From the NCBI GenBank assembly GCA_035543115.1, contig DATKKF010000029.1, forward strand, positions 1 to 64,000: a stretch of DNA of 64,000 bases, read 5' to 3'. A model generated the notes under the pieces. That model had not been told where the DNA came from and searched no databases. It worked only from the letters and a program-made list of their open reading frames with translations. Shown one piece after another: positions 34,801 to 41,757 of this stretch. The translations under genes were made by a program, and so were the position numbers. Within the stretch, counting starts at the first letter, position 1, and the number at the start of each line of letters is the position of its first letter. The DNA is from RPRB01 sp035543115 (GTDB lineage Bacteria; Myxococcota; Myxococcia; Myxococcales; Myxococcaceae).

Positions 34801-37129
34801 CACCGAGACCCTCAGCCCGTACGCCCGGCAGTTCCTACCCACCTTGCCCCGCCCGGACGTCGAGCGGATCCGTGGGCTTCCCCCAGCCGTCGCGCTGGAG
34901 CAGCGGACCGCTCGCGCCGGCGCCACCAGCACCGTCGCCACCGTGACCGAGGTGGCGCACTACCTCCGGCTGCTCTTCGCCAAGCTGGGAACGCCTCACT
35001 GTCCCGACGACGACACCGCCATCGCTCCGCGCTCCGCCGAGGAGCTCCTCGCCGAGGCCCGCGTGATGCGAGGCACGGTCGAGCTCCTCGCCCCGGTGGT
35101 GCGGGCCCGGAAAGGCACCTACCTCGACGTCTTCGCCGCCGGGGCCCGCGCCGGGGTGAAGGAGGCGATCTGCGACGGGGCCCGGGTGTCGACCGACGCG
35201 CCGCCGAAGCTGGCCCGGAGCCGCGAGCACACCATCGACCTGGTGCTCTGGGCCGGACCCGCCGCGGATCTCCCGGACGAGGCGTTCCAGCAGGCGCTTC
35301 GCTGGGGCCAGGGCGCGGTGAAGGTGCTGCGCGCCGGGCGCGAGAAGCTGCTGTCGTCCGAGCGCAGCTGCCCCCGCTGTGGCACCGCCATTCCCGAGCT
35401 GGACCCGAGGTGGTTCTCCTTCAATACGGCGCAGGGCCGATGCGAGGACTGCGAGGGCACAGGCCTGGAGGGCCGAGGCGTCGAGGGCGAGTCGACGGAC
35501 CCGTGCCCCACCTGCGAGGGGACGCGGCTCCAGCCCGTGCCGAGGGCGGTGCGCCTCTTCGGGCGCCGCTACCCTGAGGTGGTGCAGCAGCCGGTGGTGC
35601 AGGCGCTGGAGAGTGTCCGCCGGTGGTCGCTCTCGGGTGACGCGGCCTGCATCGGAGGCGCGGCGCTGGGCGAGCTGGTGCGCCGGCTCGAGTTCCTCGA
35701 GCGGGTGGGCCTCGGCTACCTCTCGCTGGACCGCGCGGCATCCACGCTCAGCGGCGGCGAGATGCAGCGGCTCCGGCTGTCGGCCCAGGCTGGCGCGGGG
35801 CTCACTGGCGCGCTCTACGTGCTCGACGAGCCGACCATCGGGCTCCATCCGCGCGACACCGGCCGGCTGCTGGAGAACCTGCGCGCCCTGGTCGACACCG
35901 GGAGCACGGTGCTGGTCGTCGAGCACGACCTCGACACGCTCCACGCCGCGGACCACCTGGTCGACCTCGGTCCGGGGGGAGGCCGGCTCGGAGGCCGCAT
36001 CGTCGCCTCCGGGTCTCCCGCGGAGGTGCTGTCCTCGGACGCATCGCCGACGGCCCGCGCACTCCAGCTGCCGGTGCGCGGGCTCCGGCCGCTGCGCCCA
36101 CCCCCGCGCGACTGGCTCCGGCTCGATGGGGCGCGGTGCCACAACCTGCGAGGCGTGGACCTCGCGCTCCCCCTCGGCCGGATGACGGTGGTGGCCGGCG
36201 TGTCCGGGTCGGGCAAGAGCACGCTGGTGCGCCGGGTGCTGCTCCCCGCGGTGCGGGAGGCGCTCGGCCGCACCACCCCGCCACCCGGACCCTTCCGCCG
36301 GCTCTCCGGGCTCGGGCCGCTCCGCCGGGTGCTGGCGGTGGACCAGTCCCCCATCGGCCGGACTCCGCGGAGCGTCCCCGCCACCTTCCTCGGCATCTGG
36401 GACGAGCTGCGGAGGGTGTTCGCCGGGACGCCCGACGCGCGGGCGCGAGGCTTCGGACCGGGGCGCTTCTCGTTCAACTCGGCGGGTGGCGGACGCTGCG
36501 CGGCCTGCGCGGGGCAGGGGAGCATCAGCCACGAGATGTCGTTCCTCCCCGATGTCACCACCCCCTGCGAGGCCTGCGGTGGGGCGCGGTTCGAGCCAGC
36601 GACCCTGGAGGTGCGCTGGCGCGGGCTCAACGTGGGCGAGACGCTGCGTCTCACCGTCGACGAGGCGCTGGAGGCGTTCTCCGCGCTGCCGCGGGTGGCG
36701 GGCCCGCTGCGCTGCCTCTCGGAGCTGGGAGTGGGGTATCTCCAGCTCGGACAGGGGAGCCACACGCTCTCGGGGGGCGAGGCGCAGCGGCTGAAGCTCG
36801 CCGCCGAGCTCACCGCCACCGCGCGGCACGAACCCACGCTCTACGTGCTGGACGAGCCCACCACCGGGCTCCACCTGGGCGACGTGGCGAAGCTCCTTCG
36901 GGTGCTGGATCAGCTCGTCGCGCGCGGCGACACGCTGGTGGTCATCGAGCACCACCCGGTGGTCATCGCCGCGGCGGACCACGTGGTGGAGCTCGGACCC
37001 GAGGGCGGCGAGGCGGGTGGGCGCATCGTGGCCCAGGGTTCCCCGGCCGAGGTGGCGCGGGCGGGCACGGCGACCGCGCCAGTCATCCGGGGAATCCTCG
37101 GGGACGAGCCTCGCCAGCGCGCGGGCTAG
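31859..37129 (+). CDS. uvrA: Double-length UvrA, tandem-fused excinuclease subunit
   Basis: The protein has 1756 aa, about twice the normal UvrA of 940 aa, and contains four ABC modules rather than two. Walker A motifs lie near residues 31, 616, 958 and 1447. ABC signatures (LSGGEAQR or LSGGEMQR) lie near 467, 805, 1297 and 1636. Each half has the UvrA zinc fingers (for example CPVCARGFE..CPVCRGFG and CPRCGTAIP..CEDCEGTG) and HFSFN/RFSFN-type insertion ends. UvrA recognises damaged DNA and loads UvrB; here the dimer appears to be encoded as one chain. Similar tandem UvrA exists in Chlamydia. No Shine-Dalgarno precedes the ATG. No uvrB is adjacent. Confidence 0.92.
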   Translation: MHRIHLEGARTHNLAGVSVELLAGQLTAVTGVSGSGKSSLAVDTLYAEGQRRFVESFSPYARQFLERLERPPVDRLEPVAAGIAVDCRTSVKSSRSTVATLADLEAYFSALFTREALPLCPDHGVEAVRRDPDSAAQALVDAQAGVPVVLTFPVRVPDTETFIGVRARLLKDGFRRLLIGGEVRPLEDLRPAEAMGAAGQADVVVDRLTLSRNARGRLAASLEQAWTEGHGDAHLWVGEQRRAVRQGLVCPVCARGFEPARPGLFSYQSPLGACPVCRGFGRTLDIDWAKVIPDDGLSIEDGALRPWNGRSSEWERGQLVRFAKSNRIPLDVPWRDLGPEQREAVLEGEGDYQSGRYPGLRAWFRWMESRTYKMHVRVLLSRYRAYTLCGRCSGARLNPDALRYRVGGLDLAAWHGLEVGEAHRRLESLATRTGQGELARRELMSRLGWLVRVGLGYLGLDRQSRTLSGGEAQRVSLTAALGTGLTGALFVLDEPSVGLHPADLPPLTTALGELARRGNAVLVLEHDPALVRASDRVLELGPGAGPEGGRLCFDGTPAALARRGDLPTGRVLAGSRVHARPRRTPAGWIDVRGATANNLAEVNVRLPLGVLGAVCGPSGSGKSTLAEEVVHRSLARALGQADVEPPGAVASVVPGLPLTRVVLVDQAPLGRTSRGNAATYTRAWDAFRRRFAAEPDAVLRGFGPAHFSFNVDGGRCEACSGEGSQTVEMQFLADVALTCPSCRGRRFKPEVLEVQLKGHAVSDVLAMTVDRALAAFGDERPIAEALRPLQRLGLGYLPIGQPLSTLSGGEAQRVKLARALGGAQGGVLYVLDEPSAGLHGEDVAQVLEALHGLVDSGASVLVVDHDLDLLHASDWLVELGPGGGREGGRVVAEGPPEQVARGQTRTGEALRAAESVPAGPVAPGPGEGVQWLEVEHAREHNLADVSCRIPLGKLVVLTGPSGSGKSTLAFDVVFAEAQRRFTETLSPYARQFLPTLPRPDVERIRGLPPAVALEQRTARAGATSTVATVTEVAHYLRLLFAKLGTPHCPDDDTAIAPRSAEELLAEARVMRGTVELLAPVVRARKGTYLDVFAAGARAGVKEAICDGARVSTDAPPKLARSREHTIDLVLWAGPAADLPDEAFQQALRWGQGAVKVLRAGREKLLSSERSCPRCGTAIPELDPRWFSFNTAQGRCEDCEGTGLEGRGVEGESTDPCPTCEGTRLQPVPRAVRLFGRRYPEVVQQPVVQALESVRRWSLSGDAACIGGAALGELVRRLEFLERVGLGYLSLDRAASTLSGGEMQRLRLSAQAGAGLTGALYVLDEPTIGLHPRDTGRLLENLRALVDTGSTVLVVEHDLDTLHAADHLVDLGPGGGRLGGRIVASGSPAEVLSSDASPTARALQLPVRGLRPLRPPPRDWLRLDGARCHNLRGVDLALPLGRMTVVAGVSGSGKSTLVRRVLLPAVREALGRTTPPPGPFRRLSGLGPLRRVLAVDQSPIGRTPRSVPATFLGIWDELRRVFAGTPDARARGFGPGRFSFNSAGGGRCAACAGQGSISHEMSFLPDVTTPCEACGGARFEPATLEVRWRGLNVGETLRLTVDEALEAFSALPRVAGPLRCLSELGVGYLQLGQGSHTLSGGEAQRLKLAAELTATARHEPTLYVLDEPTTGLHLGDVAKLLRVLDQLVARGDTLVVIEHHPVVIAAADHVVELGPEGGEAGGRIVAQGSPAEVARAGTATAPVIRGILGDEPRQRAG

Positions 37130-37146
37130 GACGCCCCGGGGCGCGA

Positions 37147-37521
37147 CTACCGGTGTGCCTTCTTGGTGGTCTTCTTCGAGGAGGTGCTCGCCTTGGCGGA
37201 GGTGGCCACCGTCTTCTTCTTCGGCTCGTCCACCTTCACCGGCTCGACCTTCCGCTCGGCGAGCAGCGCCTTCTCGCGCTCGAGGTCGCGGACCTTCAGC
37301 TCCAGCGAGGCCTGGGTCTTCGCCAGGTCCTTCACCTTGCCCTCGAGCGCCGCCGACCGCTCGCTCTCCTTCCTGAGCGCGGTCTCCGCCTCGTCCTTGG
37401 CGCCCTTGAGGGTGCACGAGCTCCAGGCGCCCACGACGATTGCGGCCACCAGGAGAATCCACGGAAGCTTGGAGGGTCGAGAGCGGCGCCACTCCGCCTC
37501 GAACTCGGCAGTTGTCGACAC
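37147..37521 (-). CDS. Small membrane-anchored coiled-coil protein, basic tail
   Basis: The protein has 124 aa. One transmembrane helix (LPWILLVAAIVVGAWSS, about residues 19-35) is followed by a coiled coil (residues 40-90) and a Lys-rich, Ala/Thr/Ser-rich tail (KTVATSAKASTSSKKTTKKAHR). The tail resembles DNA-binding histone-H1-like ends. No family is recognised. GTG at 37521 has AAGGTGATGG before it. It lies between the uvrA end and the divergent esterase gene, 17 bp from uvrA. Confidence 0.6.
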   Translation of the reverse strand: MSTTAEFEAEWRRSRPSKLPWILLVAAIVVGAWSSCTLKGAKDEAETALRKESERSAALEGKVKDLAKTQASLELKVRDLEREKALLAERKVEPVKVDEPKKKTVATSAKASTSSKKTTKKAHR

Positions 37522-37572
37522 GAGGCCATCACCTTAGCAGGCCAGCCCCCCCGTGCTAGTTCCCTGGGAGAG

Positions 37573-38388
37573 ATGGCCACCCTCTCGCACACCGAGTTGA
37601 CGGCGGGTCCGCGGGCGCCGGAGCGCTGGGTGCTCTTCGCCCACGGGCTCCTCGGGCAAGGCGGAAACTGGCGCTCGTTCGGCAGGAGGTGGGTGGAGGC
37701 GCACCCGACCTGGGGGGCGGCGCTGGTGGATCTGCGGCTCCATGGCGACTCCCGTACCGGCTTCGCTCCGCCGCACACCGTTCGCGCCGCGGCCGACGAC
37801 GTGCTCGCGCTCGTCCCCGCGCTCCCCGGCCCGGTGGAGGCCGTGGTGGGTCATTCCCTGGGTGGGAAGGTGGCGCTCGCCGCCCAGCGCGCGAGCGGGC
37901 ATCGGTTTCCGCGCACGGTGGTGCTCGACGCATCGCCCTCCGCGCGGCCGGAGGGGCTCGGCTCCGAGCAGAGCCGGGACGTGCTCGCGCTCCTCGCCCG
38001 GCTCCCGCGCGAGTACGCGACCCGGATTGAGTTCGTCACCGCGGTCGAGGCCGGCGGTCAGCCCCGGGCCATCGCCCAGTGGCTGGCGATGGCGCTTCGG
38101 CCCGGCGGCCGGGGCTTCGTGCTCCCGGTGGATCTGCCGGGGCTCGAGTCCCTCTTCCAGAGCGTCCTGGCCGAGGACGACTGGGACGTCGTGCGCTCGG
38201 TTCCGCCGGGGCAGCGGATCGGCTTCGTGGTGGGTGGCCGCTCGGGTGTGGTCGAGCCGACGGCGCGCGAGCGGCTCGCGGCGCTCGCGCCGGCGGTGAC
38301 CCTGGAGGAGATCCCCGGCGCCGGCCACTGGCTCCAGGTCGACGCCCCGGACGCGACCTTCGCCGCCGTGGAGCGGGCGCTTCTCTAG
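37573..38388 (+). CDS. Alpha/beta-hydrolase, YbfF-like esterase
   Basis: The protein has 271 aa. Catalytic Ser is in VGHSLGGKVAL, and the triad His lies in GAGHWLQVDAP; the Asp is not clear and may be in VVLDASPS. The lid region is helical. YbfF-type esterases hydrolyse short acyl and thioester substrates; the actual substrate is unknown. GGGAGAG lies directly before the ATG. The end overlaps the convergent SpmAB-type gene by four bases. Confidence 0.75.
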   Translation: MATLSHTELTAGPRAPERWVLFAHGLLGQGGNWRSFGRRWVEAHPTWGAALVDLRLHGDSRTGFAPPHTVRAAADDVLALVPALPGPVEAVVGHSLGGKVALAAQRASGHRFPRTVVLDASPSARPEGLGSEQSRDVLALLARLPREYATRIEFVTAVEAGGQPRAIAQWLAMALRPGGRGFVLPVDLPGLESLFQSVLAEDDWDVVRSVPPGQRIGFVVGGRSGVVEPTARERLAALAPAVTLEEIPGAGHWLQVDAPDATFAAVERALL

Positions 38389-39731
38389 CGCGGCGCCCAG
38401 CCGAAGAAGAGGTGGCAGAGAGCGGTCGCGGCGACGTAGCCGGCCAGGTCCGCGCTGAGGCAGGCCAGGAGCGTGTGCCGCAGAACCCGGACCTGCACGC
38501 TGCCGAAGTAGACCGCCAGCACGTAGAAGGTGGTGTCGGTCCCGGCGTTCAGGAGGCAGACCAGGTACCCGATGAACGAGTCGGGGCCGTGCGTCTTCAT
38601 TGCCTCGCTCATCACCCCCAGCGCACCGGTGCCGGACAGCGGCTTGATCAACGCCATCGGCAGGGCCTCCACCGGGAAGCCCACCCGGGAGGTGAGGGGT
38701 GACAGCACCCGGGCCAGCGCGTCCATCGCCCCCGAGGCGCGGAACATGGCGATGCCCACCAGGATCGCGACCAGGAAGGGAATGATGGTGACGCCGATCT
38801 GGAAGCCCTCCTTCGCTGCCACCACGAAGACCTCGTACACCTTCACTTTCCGGGCGACGCCGAACAGAAGGATCAGCAGCATCAGGAAGGGCAGGAGCCA
38901 CTGGCTCATGAACGCGCGGAACACCTCGAAGCCGGTGTGGGTGGCCGACAGGCCCTGGGCCGCCCGCACCACCGCGACCCCGAAGGCGATCAGGACCACC
39001 AGGGCGAACAGTCGCCGGGCTGGCGTGGCCGGGGCGTGGGGCGCGGCGAGCTTCTCCGCCGCCGCCAGCGCCGCCGCGTCCGGCTCCTTCCGGGGGGTGG
39101 GGTCCGGCGCGCCCGCCGGCAGCGCATAGCGCTCGGGGGCGAAGCGGGGGCTCCGCTCCAGCAGCTTCGCCACCACCACCGCGGTGGCCGCCGCCGAGAA
39201 GGTCGAGAGGAAGGAGGGGAGGACGATGCCCGCCGGGTCCTTCGAGCCGAGCGCCGCCCGCACCGCCACCGCTCCCAGCGGGAGGATGGCCACCCCGGCC
39301 GCGTTGAGCGAGAGGAAGAGCGCCATGGAATTGGTGGCCACCCCGGGGTAGCGATTGAGCGTGTTCAGCTCGGCCATCGCCTTCAGCCCGAACGGGGTGG
39401 CGGCGTTCCCCAGGCCGAGCATGTTCGCCGCGAGGTTGAGGATCATCGGCCCCATGGCGGGATGGTCTTCCGGGACCTCCGGAAAGAGCCGCCGCATCAG
39501 GGGCCGGAGGCCGCGGGCAATGGAGCGCATCAGCCCTCCCTCGCGGACGATGCCGAAGAAGCCGAGCCAGAGCGCCATCTGGCCCACGAGACTGATGGCG
39601 AGCGCGACCGCGTCCCTCGCCGCGGTGAGGGAGGCCTCGGTGACCTGGGGCATGGTGCCGCGAAAGGCTGCGGTAAGGACGGAGCCCGCGATGAGGACGA
39701 AGAAGATGCCGTTGAGCACGGGGTCTTGCAC
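38385..39731 (-). CDS. Fused SpmA-SpmB nucleoside-recognition membrane protein
   Basis: The protein has 448 aa. The first half (FGIVREGGLMRSIARGLRPLMRRLFPEVPEDHPAMGPMILNLAANMLGLGNAATPFGLKAME-like block) matches SpmA. The second half (FQIGVTIIPFLVAILVGIAMFRASGAMDAL, KPLSGTGALGVMSEAMKTHGPDSFIGYLVCLLNAGTDTTFYVLAVYFGS) matches SpmB. About ten membrane helices are present. In Bacillus these are separate proteins needed for spore-core dehydration. In other bacteria the fused form has no known role. The GTG start sits in a TTGCACCC context, discussed with the operator findings. Confidence 0.82.
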   Translation of the reverse strand: MQDPVLNGIFFVLIAGSVLTAAFRGTMPQVTEASLTAARDAVALAISLVGQMALWLGFFGIVREGGLMRSIARGLRPLMRRLFPEVPEDHPAMGPMILNLAANMLGLGNAATPFGLKAMAELNTLNRYPGVATNSMALFLSLNAAGVAILPLGAVAVRAALGSKDPAGIVLPSFLSTFSAAATAVVVAKLLERSPRFAPERYALPAGAPDPTPRKEPDAAALAAAEKLAAPHAPATPARRLFALVVLIAFGVAVVRAAQGLSATHTGFEVFRAFMSQWLLPFLMLLILLFGVARKVKVYEVFVVAAKEGFQIGVTIIPFLVAILVGIAMFRASGAMDALARVLSPLTSRVGFPVEALPMALIKPLSGTGALGVMSEAMKTHGPDSFIGYLVCLLNAGTDTTFYVLAVYFGSVQVRVLRHTLLACLSADLAGYVAATALCHLFFGWAPR

Positions 39732-39777
39732 CCTAGCAGCGAGAGCGGACGCCCCGGACCCCTGTGCGGGGGTGCAC
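39726..39777. promoter_or_regulatory. TTGCACCC and GGGTGCAC half-sites upstream of kinase gene
   Basis: TTGCACCC at 39726-39733 and GGGTGCAC at 39770-39777 match eight and seven positions of the GGGTGCAAC repeat clustered at 43153-43206. They lie at the 5' end of the SpmAB gene and about 90-130 bp before the kinase start. They could be autoregulatory binding sites of the FHA activator; chance is not excluded. Confidence 0.35.
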
Positions 39778-39828
39778 GGAATGCAGCGAGCTGGCCCTGG
39801 CGAGTCGTCGAACGGTGAACGGCTCCGT

Positions 39829-39858
39829 TTGCCGCTCCCGAGGCACGCGGGTTACAGT
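39829..39858 (+). promoter_or_regulatory. Candidate sigma70 promoter of kinase-activator operon
   Basis: TTGCCG at 39829-39834 and TACAGT at 39853-39858 are separated by 18 bp. A leader of about 22 nt would follow, with GGGAGA as Shine-Dalgarno before the ATG at 39888. The spacing and match are reasonable for a housekeeping promoter. Confidence 0.5.
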
Positions 39859-39887
39859 TTTCGGGCCGTTTCCTCCGGGAGACTGCA

Positions 39888-41756
39888 ATGGCTCGAGAGG
39901 CCCCGCCAGGAGAGGTGTGTCGCCAGGCGTCCGTCGACGGACGCACGGCGAGCGTCACGCCTGACGACGGGGTGGGCGGGCCGGTCCCGCGGCTTCCGCG
40001 CGGGGCCACCCTGGGCCGCTACGTCGTCCTGGACTGCCTGGGAAGCGGCGGCATGGGAGTCGTCTACCGCGCACACGACTTCGCCCTCGACCGGCGCGTG
40101 TCGCTGAAGCTCCTCCGCCCCTCGGGGAAGGACCCGGAGTCCCGGCGCGAGCGGCTCGTCTCCGAGGCGCAGGCCCTCGCCCGCGTCTCCCATCCCAACG
40201 TGCTCGCGGTGCACGACGTCGGCACCTGGGAGGAGGAGGTCTACCTCGCACTGGAACACGTGGAGGGCGAGACGCTCCGCAGCTGGCTCGACCGCGCTCC
40301 CCGGCGGCCGGTGGAGGTTCGCGGGATGTTCCTCCAGGCCGCCCGCGGGCTGCAGGCCATCCACGACGCCGGGCTGGTGCATCGGGACGTGAAGCCCGAG
40401 AACCTCCTGGTGGGCCGCGACGGGCGGCTCCGGGTGGCGGACCTGGGGCTGGCCATCACCGCGGGGAGCGCCAGCTCCGAGCCGGCTCGCGAGACGCTCC
40501 GGCCCGGAACTCCGGGGTACATGCCGCTGGAGCAGCACCGGGGAGAGCCGCTCGACGCGCGCGCCGACCAGTTCAGCCTCGCGGTCGCGATCTACGAGGC
40601 GCTCGTGGGGCGGCGGCCGTACGGAAGCCGCGGGGCCTCGCGCGAGGCGCTCGAGACGCGGCTGGCACGTGGACCGGGAGTGGAGGTGCCGCGAACGGCG
40701 GCCATCCCCGCGCGTCTCCGCGGTGCGCTCACCGCGTCGCTGAATCCCGACCGCACGAACCGTCCGGCTTCTCTGGTGCCGCTCATCGACGCGCTGGACG
40801 CGCCGGGAGTGCAGGCCAGGGGCACGCTGGGTGGAGCGATCGCGGTGGGCGCGGCGCTCGGGGTCCTGCTCCTGGCGATGATCCGGGGAAGCGCGACGCC
40901 GGTGGCCGCTGCCGAGGCGGCGACGTGGCTGCCCCCGGTGTACGAGTTCCAGACCGACGGCCTGGAACCGGCCGAGTCGGTGGTGGTGGCGAGCACGTTG
41001 GCCGCGCCGCTCGTGCCCCTCACCGCGGCGCCCCGGGAGTCTCCCGTCCGCAGCGGGCCGGTGACTCCGGCTGCGCTGCTCGCGACGGGTTCCGCCACCC
41101 TGGCACGCGCCCCGGAGCTGCTCACCATCGGCCGTCGCGCCCAGCCGCCCGGCGTGGTCGCCGCGCCGTTGCCCGCGCCGGCGCTCGACGCGGACCGGCT
41201 CTCGGAGCTGCGCAGCCTGGTCCAGGCGCTGTACCGCGCCCTCACCCAGCCACGGGAGGGCAGCGCGCAGGGCCCGCTCCTGGCGCTGTCGCCGGTGCCG
41301 GCGTTCGGGGCGAACGCTGGCGCCGCGGCTTCCACTGCGCCGCTCCAGATGGCGTCGGTCGCACCCGTGGGCGGCTCGGGGCCGGACTACGTGGACCCCT
41401 CGGGGCAGGCCATCGCCGCGATCGAGCGCCGGCTGGATCAGCAGATCCGCCAGAACCGGAGCACCCCGGAGATTGCCCAGACGCGGTTCGCGCTCGCCCA
41501 GGCCATCTGGAACTCGAGCGACGCCACCGACGCGCAGACCCGGGCGTTGACCCTGGCGCGCCAGAGCAAGGCCGCGCTCGACGCCGTGCTGGATCAGGAC
41601 ACCACCGTGGTCGAGCTCCGGGAGGCGGTGAACGACTGGATCTCGGTGCGCGAGGGACCGATCGGCAAACCGCGCGGCAATCTGCTGGCGGGGGGAAAGG
41701 CCGAGCTCAAGCTCGCGCCGATGGACAACACGGGGCCCACCGACATCGGCTTCTGA
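39888..41756 (+). CDS. Membrane Ser/Thr protein kinase (Hanks type)
   Basis: The protein has 622 aa. Residues 42-300 are a kinase: GSGGMGVVY loop, VSLKLL with the ATP Lys, HRDVKPEN catalytic loop, and ADLGLA in place of the usual DFG. The activation segment ends in GTPGYMPLEQ rather than APE, a deviation that does not remove catalytic residues. One transmembrane helix (about residues 312-328) follows, then a 290-residue Ala/Pro-rich and helical extracytoplasmic part (ending with a Q/L-rich block) without recognised domain. It presumably senses a periplasmic signal and phosphorylates cytoplasmic partners. The adjacent FHA activator, one base downstream, is the obvious candidate. Confidence 0.87.
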   Translation: MAREAPPGEVCRQASVDGRTASVTPDDGVGGPVPRLPRGATLGRYVVLDCLGSGGMGVVYRAHDFALDRRVSLKLLRPSGKDPESRRERLVSEAQALARVSHPNVLAVHDVGTWEEEVYLALEHVEGETLRSWLDRAPRRPVEVRGMFLQAARGLQAIHDAGLVHRDVKPENLLVGRDGRLRVADLGLAITAGSASSEPARETLRPGTPGYMPLEQHRGEPLDARADQFSLAVAIYEALVGRRPYGSRGASREALETRLARGPGVEVPRTAAIPARLRGALTASLNPDRTNRPASLVPLIDALDAPGVQARGTLGGAIAVGAALGVLLLAMIRGSATPVAAAEAATWLPPVYEFQTDGLEPAESVVVASTLAAPLVPLTAAPRESPVRSGPVTPAALLATGSATLARAPELLTIGRRAQPPGVVAAPLPAPALDADRLSELRSLVQALYRALTQPREGSAQGPLLALSPVPAFGANAGAAASTAPLQMASVAPVGGSGPDYVDPSGQAIAAIERRLDQQIRQNRSTPEIAQTRFALAQAIWNSSDATDAQTRALTLARQSKAALDAVLDQDTTVVELREAVNDWISVREGPIGKPRGNLLAGGKAELKLAPMDNTGPTDIGF

Positions 41757-41757
41757 C

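Noticed and set aside
37132..37143. CGCCCCGGGGCG palindrome at the convergent uvrA end
   Set aside because: It has no loop and no U-run, and such GC palindromes are expected by chance in this DNA.
34835..37492. 885-codon minus-strand frame across the second half of uvrA
   Set aside because: Antisense shadow of a clearly conserved gene, with no protein motif.
39771..39784. Second sigma54 promoter before the kinase gene
   Set aside because: GG-N10-GC is present but the rest of the consensus is poor, and such gaps arise by chance in GC-rich DNA. A sigma70-type promoter fits better.
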